Below, piece after piece: positions 11,201 through 24,313 of a stretch of 64,000 nucleotides of DNA. Source of the stretch: Trichoderma breve (lineage: Eukaryota; Ascomycota; Sordariomycetes; Hypocreales; Hypocreaceae); NCBI RefSeq assembly GCF_028502605.1, contig NC_079232.1, positions 6,510,001-6,574,000 of the forward strand. Reading direction: 5' to 3'. A program made the position numbers and the translations under genes. Positions within the stretch are counted from its first letter, which is position 1. Every line of letters begins with the position of its first letter. The notes beneath the pieces were generated by a model, which ran no database searches, was not told the DNA's origin, and was given only the letters and a program-made list of their open reading frames with translations.

Positions 11201-14200
11201 TGCTCTGTTCACTAGCTCACTAGCTACGCTACTGTAAGTCCCTCGATTTGATTCTGATTCATGTTTGATTCCGGCTGCCTTTTTCTATCTATCGCATATC
11301 ACATCCCCCATTTCCCATTCCACAAGTAACATGTGCTACTACTACATGATGGAGGGTGTTTTGATATCGAAATAGCAGCAGCATCAAGTAAAAAAAGCGA
11401 GACAAGATAAAACTAAAGGGGGGGAGCAGAGCTCAGGTGGACAAAGTCACGCGAGTTACGGTGTGGATGCCGAGGCGCAACCCATTGGCCAATGGATTGG
11501 GCGTGTGCCGTCGCGCTGCTACTGGCCAATTGTTTCCAATGCTGCCCTTCTTCAGCTTGTGCCTGTTGCTGTACGAGTATGCGCGTTGCGTCTTCTTCTG
11601 CAGGCAGATACCGAGTGGCCTCCTTCGATAGGATACAGGGGGGCCAACAGCTGGTCCTTTGTGCTTTGTATCGTACAGGTATTCTACAGTATGAGCCCAC
11701 GGTATGGGCAACAAAGGGCTCCTCCATGTCACCGAGGTCGGATGGGATAAGACGCCCGGGCTCTTTTCGCTTGGAGATTGGGCCGCTCTGATCTGACAGC
11801 GCGCGCAGAGACGACAATTGGGAGGGATGGCGATAGACCAGTAGGTCTGCGCCAACAAGACACAAGGGGCGGTCATGTTTCTTGTTCTTTTGCTCTTCGT
11901 TGCCATCAATCAGCATCAGCACCAGCATCATCTTCTCATCCAATCCTGTTCCTGTTTTTTCTCTTGCGTTTTCGTCGTTTCTCCCCCGCGCATAAACAGT
12001 GACAACTAACAAAGAAGCAGCGCCAGCCAGTCGTTTCCATCAAGCCTCACGGAGCGAGATCCTACTAGTCCACGCCAAGGCAAACGCGAAACCAAGCCAA
12101 AAGCACACCTACGCAACCGCAAGAAAAAGCCAAAGCACAGTACGGGTAGCATGTGAGGAGGGGCTCCACGGCGCCAACAATGGATGGCCGTTTCGAACAC
12201 GACGACATGCCTCTTGCGATTGGGCTGCCTCACTAGCTGCTGCCCAGAATAGGTAGTCCGGGCCATTGGGCATCAGGCACCTGAACTGACCGAGATATGC
12301 AAATGGATGGGCACTTTGATGGATCCATCCCGATAGATATGGGGGTGGCTCCTCGAGACTCTCGAGTCCGGCGCGGGCCAGGGCTGTTTTGTAACGGTTT
12401 GTCACGGTCAGTCAGAGTCAAGTCAGTCCCAACCCTTGTCTTCTTGGGAACCTGGGCACAAGTTCGTCGTTTTCTTGTAGTCGTCGTCTTCGTCTTGCGG
12501 TACTTGTTGCTTTCGTTGCGGACTTGCAACAGACACTCCCCCCCTTCCCCCCTTCCCCCCTCAATCCTCAATCACCATCCATTTCAGTCACCCCACCGAC
12601 TGCCCACCTGTTCATCACCCGTCGGTCGCCTTGGCCTAGTTGCTCTGCTAGGAAATCGCTGCCAGACCAAAGCTGAGTCGAGTTGAATCCTTATCGCGCC
12701 ACTGCCGCCAGAGATGTCGTACATGTCGTCTGCTGCTTGCATTGACCGCGCGAAGATGCAAGCCCTGCATGAGACTTTTTTGAATTTCTCTTCTTCTATT
12801 TTTCGATCCGTTCTGACGTCTTGCTTCTCTCGCCCATGTTAATCTCCGCGGTCAATTACCCGAAGACTGCCAGGGCACAAGCAAGTTCCACGTTCTCGAA
12901 TCCCATTCCCCTCTTTCTCGTTCCAATCCTACCAACCGGACCCAGATGGACCGAACGCTTTTTGCTACTCGTACGCCGAGGGCCCTTATCGATGGGATGA
13001 GGGGTGATAAACCAATTGCCCCTCCTTTCCGTCTTGCTGTCTTGTCTTTTTTTATCGCCAAAAGATGCCCCTCCATGGCCGTCTTTTTTTTTTTTTTTGC
13101 GCCCACCCATTATCAATCATACCATCACCGTCCGTCTAGTCAGTCAACCGCCCGTTTTTTTCATCATCTTGGGTGGTGCTATTGATGCAATTGACGTCTT
13201 TTGACAGATGCTTCGTGACCCAAGGCGTGTCCCATGCCGTCTCGCTGCTACCACGCTGAAGTCCCTTGGACAACCGAATCACCTCACTTTGCAGTAGCAT
13301 TGGGCTTGATTTACACGCCGCCTGTTTCTGTGCCTTGCTTGATGCTATGATTAATAGTTTGCCTCTATGCTGGGTGCTTGTCCCATGTTCGGGCAATTAC
13401 TCGTAACTTGATCCTGGCCGCTGTCCAATCCAATTTCCCCTCATGCCATTTTTCTGTTTCCTCGCCTTTCCTTTGCTTTCTGTCTCGCGACGCTCTAGCC
13501 GCCAGCTTTACGGGCATCCCACCCACCAATTGATGCATGTTTTGGATCCGGCCCGGAACTTGTAAGAGAAGAAACGAACGAAGCAAAAAATACCAACAGT
13601 CCGGCGCATATTAGGATATCCCCCACCGCCATTGCAGCGGGAAATGATTATGCGCATACGTCAATTGACCCTCTCCTCTCCGCTTTTTGTTATTTTTTTC
13701 TTGTCTAATTTTTTTTCTCTTTCGTTCCATTTGAAACCAAAAGTTTAGGGCTGGTCTGTCGTTTGTGATGCGGTGAGGCAGGGATGGGCTGCTCGCTCAG
13801 GCACCTCCTTTCCGGCCACCCTCCCCCGAAGAGAACAGGCCCTTGGCAATCAATCTATCTGTTCTGTGTAGCCCACCTTGCAGGGCCCAATTTGCCTGAA
13901 GACAAAGAAACAACAAAGATGAGGCCTAAGTACATGTAGATAATTGTTTGTTTTCATTTGCTATTCACAGTGTAGATGCCGCTCTTCATACAGAGTAATT
14001 TTGTTGAATGAATAATTACAAACCACCAAATGCTACTATACAGACTACAGGGCACTACACAGCGCTACAGAGCGCTATCAGCAAAGTTGGGGAGCTGCCG
14101 GAAAATCAAATCATTCGGCCACACCTTTTGCCTGATCGGTGTGCCTGATGACCGCGCCCCAAGGCCGCACATGACTGGCCGCAAGAGAGCCGCGAAAAGG

Positions 14201-16845
14201 GGGGAGGGTGAGCGTAGTGATAGCGAGCGAGCAACTTTGTTGTGAAAGTGCGTGCGTTGAAGTGAATGAAACTCTCCGTACATGTCCATCTCCATCCATT
14301 TCCTGCGAGGTACTGCGGAGTTTGTAACCGGCCTCGAACAAGCAGCGTTGCAAGTTGCGAGCATTGCATTGCCGTCAATGGGAAATTTGCAATGAGGTCA
14401 ATGGTTTCTGGGCGCCGATCAGTCAATTGGATTGGCTTGTGGATGAAGCCTGTTGAAAGCATAATCAGCCAGTGCCTGATCAATGGAATCATGAGGCTGT
14501 ACTCTACAGTAGGACTTGTGTGCGGCAGGTACGTGAGCGTGTACAAGCGACAAGTACCGTATCGCCGCGTTTGTACTAGCAGGTACTTTAGGCAAAGTCG
14601 CCATGCGATGATGCAACTTTTTCCGGGCAGGTACTTTAGCACCCACGTTGTTGCAAGGCATTTATGCAGTACCCAGAACAGTACATTAGCACGTTGGGCC
14701 AAAAAAGGTACCGGGCGGGAGATGCGCCGGGGGTATGTACCTCGCAGACAAAAAAAGATGCAAGCAGCGATTTCTAATTTTTTTTTTGTTTTTACTTTAC
14801 GATTTCATGCACCAGGAGGATTCTTGAGCAAATCAAAGAGTAATTGATCTCAAGCTGGCGCGCGTCTGAAACAACGATGATTTGATTTAATGTAGGAACT
14901 GACCCAAGATATTGTACTGTGCTTGTGCTGTGCTTGTTCTGTGCTGTGCTGTGCCTTCTTCACACACCCCTTGCCTGTGCCTCCTGCCTTCCCTCCTTCC
15001 CTCTCCCTTGCCAAGCCCCCGTCCGCAAGAGTGTGTAGCCTGACCCAAGGCGCTCCTTCCAATCGTGCTCCCCCCAGCTCCAAAGCCGCCTTCTTTCCGT
15101 TCTTGCTTGTCACTTATCAGCGCTCGTGTCCGTTGGCTGATGTCGCTGCGAGACACGGCTAAGCTGAATGGGTAAGTAGTAGCTTTGCGGCTGGGGATTC
15201 CTGCCTGCTTCCAGAGCAATCAATTGGGAAAGAAACTTGGGTAGACGGATGCCTGGATGATATGACACATCCGGTAGAGCAATGGTGATCAATTCATTGC
15301 TAGAAAAGTAGACGTAAATGATTTTGAGAAATACTGCAATTCTGGTAGGTATTACAAACAGGTACAGTACCAGCATTGTACGGCATCAGAAGACAGAAAA
15401 AGGAATCAGATACCAGAGACCTGCATCATCCCACTCACACCCCTCCCTTCCCCTTCCATACCCCCGTCAACAAAATCAAAGACCATCCCACAACTTATCC
15501 ACCCCCCGAGGTGCAGGAGCAAAGGAGATACCTCCCAGTACTCACCCACTACACACACGCCCCCTCCCTTTCCCGCTGCTTCCTTTGTCTCTTGGCTTGC
15601 TCCTTCCTTGCGGGGGGCGTGCGCGCGCCTGTGTGCCTGCATCAGGGTCTCGCTGGCCGCCACATCACAGCTTTTAATAGCAAGGCGGTCCTGCTCATCG
15701 GGTATCAACACTGACAGACTGCAAAAGAAGTCAAGGCAATCTGATTGACTGACTCTTTCCCTTCTGCTTCTGCCTCAGCTTCCCTGCAAGCGTGCCCCTG
15801 CTCTTGAAGCAAGAAAAAGAAAGAAAAAGCAAAACAACGCCGAGAAACAGTGTGAATCTTCTGATTTTTTGATTGACCTGGAGAGAAAAGCTACCGCCGG
15901 AACTACCTGTCTAGCGTCAAGTCAAGCGATTACCAAGACCCCAAGAGTCATCGATCCCAAGTCCTTTGGCCGTGCATTTATTTCGGGCACCTCCCTTCCT
16001 TCGCCAGGCTGCAACAGTTCGAGTCAGAACAAGAAAAAAAAAAAACCACAGACAGACCGTTTTTGAACCGCACTCACCCGCAGCAGCAATCCTTTGTTCA
16101 CGGCCTGCTCTGCCTTTTATTTGCCTCCGTAGTATCCGCTGCCGAGGGGGGGCGAATTCACCATTTCTTGTTCCTGCATTTTGCATCTTCCGTGCCAGAA
16201 GAGGATCCCCCAATCCCCATCGAAACTCAATTTCCGTGGGCCCAATTCGATTCAATTGAATTCAATTCGGACAATCAATCCCCAGGAATCCGGATCACCT
16301 TCTTCCAGGATCAACTTGGAGTCATTCATCGTTATTGTTTCATCCTTTATTCTTCCCCTTGCCGCGCACTGCTGCCTGCTATTCACGTTTTGCGCAAACG
16401 AAATAGAGGGAAGCAAAGAGAACAATTAGCCTTCTTCCCCTTCTTCCTATTCCTTCGCGGCCTCCCGCATATTTGAATGGAAGCTGCCTATTCTATTCAT
16501 CCCCTCAAACAATCGGCTCGTCTCCGCCTGCCGCTTTACTCATCTGCCGTCGTCAATTTCACGGCTTAAGAGAACTCCTTCTTCCTCTCTTAATCTCCCG
16601 AGCCAAATTGACTTCCTTCACCAACTCACCTCCGCCACCTCGCCCTCTTTTCAACATCTCCCCAAACTCCGTCTTGCTCAGCGGAATTTGACTCTTCAAA
16701 TCGAGTCTATCTCCGGCCAAAAGCTAAATCCCGAAAGGCTGTGACCGATTTGACATCTTGCCTGACCCCACTGTGTTGCCTGCGTCCGGCTCGATACGGC
16801 CTTCGCCACCCAGAAACACGTCAGACGGGTCATCGCCATCTAGGA
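8275..16845. other. 8.6-kb region with no recognisable gene
   Basis: This is the longest gene-free stretch in the window. It contains many short ORFs on both strands, none with a known domain, codon continuity or plausible exon partners. It is rich in C/T tracts on the plus strand (for example 10240-10260, 14960-15010 and 15420-15570), has a T15 run at 13084-13098 and a six-copy CCAAT cluster at 10114-10178. GGTACTTTAG occurs twice (14582 and 14630). It could be an unusually long promoter or 5' leader of the SWIRM gene, or contain non-coding transcripts. Confidence 0.5.
10114..10178 (+). promoter_or_regulatory. Cluster of six CCAAT boxes
   Basis: CCAAT occurs at 10114, 10119, 10129, 10161, 10168 and 10174, all on the plus strand, within 65 bp and inside a degenerate AATCC-rich array. 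CCAAT is the site of the heterotrimeric HAP/CBC complex in fungi. The density points to a regulatory site or to a simple repeat that mimics one. No start codon of a recognised gene is nearby. Confidence 0.45.
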
Positions 16846-18213
16846 ATGGCTGACAAACCCACGGCAAGCCACGCACAGTTCCACGCCCAGCAAGCTTCCA
16901 CTCACTTCGATAAGAGCCTGGGCATTCCAGCTTCTCGGAATAATCCTTCTACTTCTATTTCTTCTTCTTCGCCTTCTCTCTTCTCGACTCCTGCCCCTTC
17001 TCCTTTCTACCAATTCCTCAACAACCGTCAATCCGCAATTGAATCTCGCAACATGACGACCAATTTCCCCCACGGCGGCGACTCGTCCGCCGCGCCCAAG
17101 GACGGCGGCAAGCTTGAGATTAGCAATCTCATGTCACCCCCTGACAACCTCCTCGAGACCTTTAGCCACGGTCATGGCCAGCAGCAATCAAAGATCTTCT
17201 CCGCCATGGCTTCTGTTGTTGGAGCAAACAACAGCCTGCCCTCCGACAAACACCCATTGCCAATGTCGCCTCCCATCTCGCCTTACACCAAGCACGTCTC
17301 CAGCAACTCACCAAGCACGCCACCAACCCAGGCCATCCAAGACCCTGTTCTCTATCCCGTTGATGAGGCTTCGCCATCGAGCCCTCCTCAGCCACCTCTG
17401 TTTGCCCCGGCTGAGATTGAGCACCACAAGCGCATCGTGGACAACCATGTTCGCGCTCGATCGTCTTCCACCATCATCTTCAGCGGAGTCACGCCACCAC
17501 GGCGCGAGGACTATGAGCTCGCCCTGACCTTCCGCTCTCAGGTCATGAAGCACTTCACCAGCAACCGCCGCGGATGGCTTCTCAAGGAGCGGGCTCTCCT
17601 GGTTGCCGATCGTCAGGCCGGAGCCCAACGCTTCCACGCCATCCTCCCGGCCAAGCCAATTGCCGCCAAGCCGGCCCGATCCCAGCGCGCCGACCGAGTG
17701 TCCAAGCCACAGCATTCGGGCCACCGACCCATCCGCTCCGGCAACGGCTTGCCCTCGTCTTCGTCTGTTGTTGTTCGACCTGCCGCTGCTCGACGCCCCA
17801 GCGCTACCCCTGAGCCATCCCGCCGCATTGTCGCCCCCAACCGCGAGGACAAGGATTTCAAGTCTCTTCCAGACTACTGCCCGCCCCTCAACTCTCTTCC
17901 CAACAGAGCCAACAGCCTCAAGGTGGACTGGAAGGGTCAGCCAATTGACCTCAGCAGCGACCCTTACCACGACTTGCTTCACCCTGACGAAATCATCCTC
18001 GCCGGCAACCTCCGCCTGGACTGCGCCACCTATCTCACCAGCAAGCGACGCATGTTTGAGCGTCGCCTTCAATGCCTCCGGACCGGCAAGGAGTTCCGCA
18101 AGACTGACGCTCAGCAAGCCTGCAAGATTGACGTCAACAAGGCTTCCAAGCTCTGGACTGCCTTTGACAAGGTTGGCTGGCTCAGCGCTGAGTGGGTGCG
18201 ACGCTTCTTGTAA
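16846..18213 (+). CDS. SWIRM-domain protein (FUN19-like)
   Basis: A single exon encodes 455 residues. The N-terminal two thirds are Ser/Pro-rich and probably disordered, with segments such as LPMSPPISPY and SPSTPPTQ. A conserved stretch follows around REDYELALTFRSQVMKHF. The C-terminal ~90 residues match the SWIRM fold: DPYHDLLHPDEIILAGNLRL, then the helix TYLTSKRRMFERRL, and the last helices with KASKLWTAFDKVGWL. SWIRM domains bind DNA or nucleosomes in chromatin complexes, so a nuclear role is likely. The frame is open upstream from a GTG at 16741, but the first ATG in good context is at 16846. A further in-frame ATG lies in front of TTNFPHGG. The upstream intergenic region is unusually long. 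Confidence 0.85.
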   Translation: MADKPTASHAQFHAQQASTHFDKSLGIPASRNNPSTSISSSSPSLFSTPAPSPFYQFLNNRQSAIESRNMTTNFPHGGDSSAAPKDGGKLEISNLMSPPDNLLETFSHGHGQQQSKIFSAMASVVGANNSLPSDKHPLPMSPPISPYTKHVSSNSPSTPPTQAIQDPVLYPVDEASPSSPPQPPLFAPAEIEHHKRIVDNHVRARSSSTIIFSGVTPPRREDYELALTFRSQVMKHFTSNRRGWLLKERALLVADRQAGAQRFHAILPAKPIAAKPARSQRADRVSKPQHSGHRPIRSGNGLPSSSSVVVRPAAARRPSATPEPSRRIVAPNREDKDFKSLPDYCPPLNSLPNRANSLKVDWKGQPIDLSSDPYHDLLHPDEIILAGNLRLDCATYLTSKRRMFERRLQCLRTGKEFRKTDAQQACKIDVNKASKLWTAFDKVGWLSAEWVRRFL

Positions 18214-20765
18214 AGCTGCCAGGACTCTTTCTCTCTTGACATCTCTACTCAACCATCCCCTGTCAACTTACACCCTCCCCCTTTGGCATCCCCAACATTC
18301 TTTCTCCCCCCCGCTTTTACGATCTTGACGACCATCAGCACTCGATTTTAGCGTTACGACCAACTCTGCATTTCATCACCCCCGTTGATTTCTTCTTTCT
18401 TCTTCATTCAACGCCTTGGTCGGCTTGGCTCTGATTTATCGACTTTGTGACTTCTTGTCTGTCTTGTCCAACAATGACAATGACAATGAATCTACATCGC
18501 AATATCGAGTTGGCCACTTTATGACCTCGTTACTCCTTTTTTTTCAACTTTTACACGATACAACGTATCTTATCTGCATTCCGGGAATTCTTCTTTGTTT
18601 TATTTGTTTTCAAGGATCACGCACATACACCAAGCATTAGGGGGTTTTTCACCATGATACCCAGTGGGCGAACGCGCCAGGCTTTGAAGGACATGACGCC
18701 GCTCCATCCACGATTTCCTTTTTTCGTTTTATTCCCCTATTTCGTTTTATCATCTAGTCTTGTTATTCGGCCTTTGTCCGATTTCATCTTTTCGGCTTTC
18801 GTTTCAGAGAGGGCATTAGCACCCTACGTTGATGAGAATCATTTGATTTCTAGGGACATGGTTTCGGATGAAGATAGGGATCGGGTATGCATGTACGGCG
18901 TTTGATATTATTTTGGCCCTTTCCTTTGTTTCCTGCATCCAACTAATCGGTCAAACGTGAAGAAGACTGGAGATGATGGGATTCACCTTGATGGTAACCC
19001 CTTGAGATGCGCGCATACGAGACCGATTTAGTTGTGGGACGGAGGGAGGATTGAATTTGCTATCTCTACTACTATGGTTGTTTTTATTTTGGGATTGCCA
19101 CGCATTGGTCATCCAGCCCGGCTCATTCATGGAAAGCTAAGCTGGAGGAGTTTCTCGGCTTCTTTTTTCTTCTTCTCAAGGGAAGCAAGCAAGCAAGCAG
19201 CGAGAGGGCTTTTTTCTTTTTACAATGGGTCATGGACATGGTCTATAGCAGCTAGTTTTCTCACAGGGGCAGATGACGCTCGACGCATTACGATGGTCCT
19301 GGGCCTGCGTTTGCGTGCGCAAATCAATTGCTATTTATTTTTGGTAAAAAACCGTGCCATTGACATGTGATGAGTGATTTGTCGTGATATTCTCGCTTTC
19401 GTGATGCAATGTAAACACCAATGCTTCCTTCAATTGTCTGTAACCTTCGCATGTAACATCCATCCATCCACGGCTTGTCCAACCCGAATATGGCCTTCAG
19501 CCCTACAAACGGGACAAACGGGGGAAGATCGATCTGGGCACGGATCTCCAGAAAAACGTGCAGCGGGATCAACGGGCTTGGTTGCTCTTGCTCTAGCTAG
19601 AATAGGAGGCGCGCGCGAGCGGCAGCCGTTATCGTCGCCGAGCAATGCTTTATCTGTTACTCCAGTAAAAAAATAAAAATTCTAAAAAAAAACTCATCTG
19701 CTGTGCCTTCTGCGGCAGATCGATCGAGCTGCAGCCGGGGGAGGGATGGGTCCCGTAGTGGGCAAGGATTGGGGGTGTAAGGAGGGAGGTGAGTGGACGA
19801 TGGGCGGGAAAGGCATTTTAGTACGGTGGAGAGAGGCGCGATCATTTTCTTTAAGGGTACGTACCCAAGGTACCGCTGTGTAGGGGTTTATTTTTATAAG
19901 AGGTTAGATTGAGTGTGAGATGAGATTTGAGAGTTTGAGAATTTGATTGAGATGAGGTTGTGGTTGGGAGTGTTGGAGTTTGTGTGTCATGGGGATGAAA
20001 AGTGATGAGGGGGCTCTGTTTAGGTGTATGCTTGGAAGTGTATGGGCGGAATGCAGAAGTTATTCTGCCTGGGCTTGTGGGCTTCTGATTGCCCAAAGTC
20101 TGAACAGTGCCGTGAGACGATGAGCAGAGAAAAGGTTCAATTTGCAAAATCAAGTAGCGATTTGGGTGTTTGATAGAATGAAATTATTAGCCAGTCGATA
20201 AGTGGTAGCTAGAGCATCTTATCAGCCTTGGCAAAATTACACCTTAGAGTAAGTACTAGGTATCTCATGGCTTTGTGATTGAGAAGGTTATCGATACACA
20301 TTTTTCCTTGTACACCACTATCGCCCTTACATCTTCCTCATCCTGAATCACCACCATGCTCAGCTCAGCATACATGCATATCATAGTACAAATAGACGAA
20401 TTTTCAAGTTTCAATCCATATTCATCAGCATCTCTCACTTTGCATGCTTCATCCCTCACTCTGCATACTTCATCCCAGCTTTTAGTTCAGTCAAATCAGA
20501 CTGCATTGGTAATTACTATATAGAAAGCTATCGACATATGCATATAGCTTATGTTCTCTTTCGTTTCAAACGTGTGAATGAATCAGTAGGCCTACCCTCT
20601 TCCATTGCCACAGGAAAGTCCTTGATAGCCATTAAACGACCAAAAAACCACCAATATTGGTACACACAAGCAATGCGTCTATATATACGCCCATTATCAT
20701 CATGTCGTCTTTGCAAGCCGCCTACTCCCCCCCTGCCACTACTTATTCTTACATGCGGCTCTGGT
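18214..20765. other. Convergent intergenic region, SWIRM gene and golgin 3' ends
   Basis: About 2.5 kb between two convergent genes, larger than most 3'-3' gaps. ORFs here have no domain support. A G/T-rich, A-poor stretch lies at about 19890-20000. I see no further structure. Confidence 0.5.
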
Positions 20766-23700
20766 TTAACGCACTTCAATGTGCTGGACTGCAGTCATCC
20801 ACTTCTTCTCATCAGTCCTGGTTCGGGTTGTTAGTCACATTCCTTTCCAGCGTAACATCCAGTAAAGAGAAAGCCAAACTTACTTATCGAATTTAAGAAT
20901 CTTGCCCAGGACGGGAACAAGCTGCGCTCTCAGCCGATTGTCCTTTTGCTGCAGGAACTGCAACAGAATCGTCTTGAGATAATCCATGTCGGACAGTTCG
21001 GTCGTCGAAGCAGTACGCGTCGAGTCCATCGATGTTCGCGATGTCGAAACGCCCGACGAAGTTCCCGACTGGTTTACGCTTACGCCCGATGCCATCGCTG
21101 CGACCTTGGTCTGCGCCGCCTTGAGTTCCTTAGATAGCTTGTCGTGCAGCAGCTGCAGCGATTCGTATTCCTTGCGCAGATTTGCCTTGATCTTCTCTCC
21201 GTCTCGAACCTGCAGCTCAGACGCATCCAATGCACTTCTCAGCGACGAGATGGTGTTCCGCAACTCGGTCGACTCCGTCTCCGTCCGAAGCTCGATTGAT
21301 TCGAGCTCCTCTCGTCGGCGCCGCCAGGTTCGCTCCCGCTCTTCGAGCTCTTCCTTTTCGGCGCGCAAGTCCTTGACCTCTCTCTCCAGCTCTCGGACTT
21401 GAGTCTTGAGCTCGGCCGTTTGCTTGACATTCTTTCTCATCACGGAGCTCGCCTCTGCTTCGAGCCGCTCTTGCTCCGCAGTAACCGTCTCGATTCGGTT
21501 GCGCATCTCTCTAAGCTTGGCTTCTCCCTGCCGCTCCGAGTCTTCGAGCAACCTTCGCATTGTCTCGCCCTCTCTGGTGCGTTCCTGCAACAGATGCTGC
21601 ACTTCACCAAGCTCCTCCTCCAGGGATCTATTCTGGGATTGTTGCTCCCTAAGCTGGACCGTCATCTCGGATTGCTGATCTCGCATGCTGCTCAGCAGGC
21701 CCTGGGCCGTAGTGTACTGCTTCGTCTTAAACTCAGTTTCCTCTTGGGCTGCCGCCTTCTCGCGCTTCAGCTTGTGCGCCTGCTCCTCAAGCTCCGTCAC
21801 CCGTGCGGATGCCTTGGACAAGTCGTCCTTGGCCTTCTCCAGTGCTCGCTCCAGCTTCTCTGCTTTTGCGCTGAGTTCAACCTGCTCAGCCACGGCACGT
21901 CTGTAGTCTTTCGCTGATCCACGCTGGGCCTCTTCCGCTTTGGCCTTGTCCTCCGTCTCAATGGCCAATCTGTTCTTGAGGACCCCAACCTCCGAAACAC
22001 GGGTGCTTATCTCCTGTCGAGCACTCGCCAAATCTCGCTCAAGATCCTTTACTCTCTTATCCAAGTTGCTCAGCTCTTTGGTTTTGGCCGCAAGCTCTCC
22101 TTTGGCTATCTTAAGATCCGCGGAATCCTTGCGCAAGGTCTTAATCTCAGGCTGAAGCGTCTGCAGTGCTTCACGCAGATCAGCCACATCTCTGAAACGA
22201 TTCTGCGCCAGCTGGTTCGCAGCGGCAATGTCAGCCTGCGCTGTATCAAACTTCTCCTTCATGGAATCATAGTCTTTCTGGAGAGCCTGCAACTTCTCTT
22301 TCTCGTTTTCGGAGATCTCGTTTTCGGATACGGCGGAGGCCATCTTTTTCTCCAAAGCAGTAATTTCTGTCTTCAACTCTGCCTTTTCCACTTCAAGCTC
22401 TTTGATTCGCTGCTTATCCTCGACGTGATCCTGGCCAATGTTGATCAAGTTTTCTTGCAGCGTCTCAATCTCCTCACGGAGATCGTCTTCAGCCTTTCTC
22501 CGCTTAGACAGCCGCTCGATTTCCTTGTCCTTGCTTGCCAGCTCCTCCTTCAGATTGGTAATCTCTGCTTCCAGGGCTGAGGTATCTGGTCCTTTATCGG
22601 CGTCGGGGGCACTGGGGGCACCAGGAGCGACCGAAGAAGAGGGAGAAGCGGGAGGTGCGGGACTGGTGGCACCGCCGCCACCACGGCCCTTCTTCTTCTT
22701 CTTCTTATTTCCTCCGCCACCTGTTGTAGGCGGTGCAAGGGTTGACACTGGCTCAGTAGGGACAGGAGCAGGGGTAGCAGGCTGCTTGGGCGATTCTTCA
22801 AGCTTCTTGGTCAGCTCTTCGACCTTTTTGGTCACCTCGGCAGTCTTGGTCTGAAGCTCGGACCTCTCCTTTTTCAATGAGTCGACCTGGGAACTGAGCT
22901 CATCAATCAGATTCTTGGAGACAGTTCGGGCAGCCGTAGCTTTGGATAGCTCGCCAGCCAACTGGCTAGCTTGTTTGATGGATTTGGCAAGTACTTCTTC
23001 CACCTCCTGGCCCTTGGCCGCTGCTTGCTTCTTTTCTGTCTCAAGTTGGGCCTCGAGCTCCTTGTTCTGCTTCTCTGACTTGTCGAGTCTGTCTGCCAAG
23101 CTGGTGATTTCCGTCTTTCGGGCTTCCAACTGGGCCTGCAGAGAGTCTTGGGAGGCAGAGGATTCACGGGATTCGCTCAGCTGCAGGGCAGACTTCTCCA
23201 GTTTCTCAGCTAAGCCTGCACTATCTTGCTTGAGAGTGGAAAGCTCTTCCTTCAAGCCGTCTCGCTCAGCTTTCAGAGAATCAATTTCTTCGTTCTTCGC
23301 AGCAATCTCAGCCTGTAGCTGGGGAATCTCTTCGTCGTAGGAAAAGAAATCGCCATCTCCACCAGACTCTTTCTTTGCCGCATCATTGGATTCTGGCTTC
23401 TGGGCCTTCTCTGCCTTTTCAGCCTTGAGGGCGCCCAGTTCGTTTTCCAGGTCCTTCATCTTCTTCTCGTATTTTTCATTCTTCTTCTGCAGATCTTCCT
23501 TGTCTGAGGAGACTCGCTTAAGTTCATCCATGACCATGTCTCCTTTTAGCTTCAGCTGGTTGAGATACTCAACGAGAGACTCCGGATCGTTAATCGAGGC
23601 CAACGGTGTGTTTTCGCGGAGAGCCTTTTCAAAGGGTTCGACGGCTTTGGCCTTCTTATGTGCAAGTCGGTACGAACGCAGGAGTTCTATTGAATTCGTC

Positions 23701-24313
23701 ATTAGACTTCATAGTCAGTTATTAATTGTCATGAGCGGGACGTACCCGGATAAGTAGACTCGAGCTTGTCCAATTTGCGAAGCTTTTGCCGGAGTTCTTG
23801 ACTCAGCGCGGGCTTGGTCGCATGAGCATCTCCATCGCGTGAGGCACCATCTTTGGCATCAGCGTTGGCGTTTGAATTTTCAACAGCCTCGGCGTGCCCA
23901 GTGGCCTCTCCGTTGGGCGCGTCCTTCTCAGGAGGCGCAGGCTTTGGTGTTCCAGCTCGGCTCGGCTCTTCGCTGTCGTCAATTACGAACGCCGCTTCGA
24001 AAAAGGCAGGGTCGGGGTTAGTCGCAGCAAATCCAGCATCAGAACCTGCGTTCTGAGGCCGAGCCCGCTTGCCTGAGCCGCTCTCATTTCTTCGCGACGT
24101 CGAGGCAGATCGGTTCGCGGACGAGCTGGCTTCAAGCGCCTTTTGTTGGCGGGCTTGTTCCTCTGCGATGGTGCGGTCGATGGCACCTTTTATTCTCTGC
24201 AGTTAGGGGGTAGAGACAAATGGTCAGCTATCGAGATACATGTTTCTCTTTCCGTCGGGTTTCTCGGATTCAAAAAGAGGACGCGCACAGCAAGGGGAAC
24301 TGACTTGGAGCAT
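20766..24313 (-). CDS. GRIP-domain golgin (Imh1-like Golgi coiled-coil protein)
   Basis: Four exons (24313-24305, 24196-23746, 23686-20884, 20817-20766) encode 1104 residues. Exon 1 is only nine bases (Met-Leu-Gln), followed by RIKGAIDRTIAEEQARQ, the conserved N-terminus of fungal Imh1-like proteins. Residues from about 150 to 1030 are almost continuous heptad coiled coil, interrupted by a Pro/Gly/Lys-rich linker (GGGGNKKKKKKG). The C-terminus is a GRIP domain: DMDYLKTILLQFLQQK, then VPVLGKILKFDK, completed by the last exon with DEKKWMTAVQHIEVR. The apparent stop TAA at 20882 lies inside a consensus GTAAGT donor. Splicing 20883-20818 out restores the conserved GRIP tail. Such golgins bind Arl1 at the trans-Golgi and tether vesicles. 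Confidence 0.92.

Noticed and set aside
11413..12012. 199-codon minus-strand ORF
   Set aside because: Composition looks random, overlaps other open frames, and no motif was recognised.
14106..14847. Overlapping ORFs of 193-198 codons on both strands in the gene-free region
   Set aside because: No recognisable domain, no plausible splice partners, and both strands are open over the same bases.
17308..18252. 314-codon ORF antisense to the SWIRM gene
   Set aside because: Mirror of the coding strand; GC-rich third positions keep the opposite frame open.
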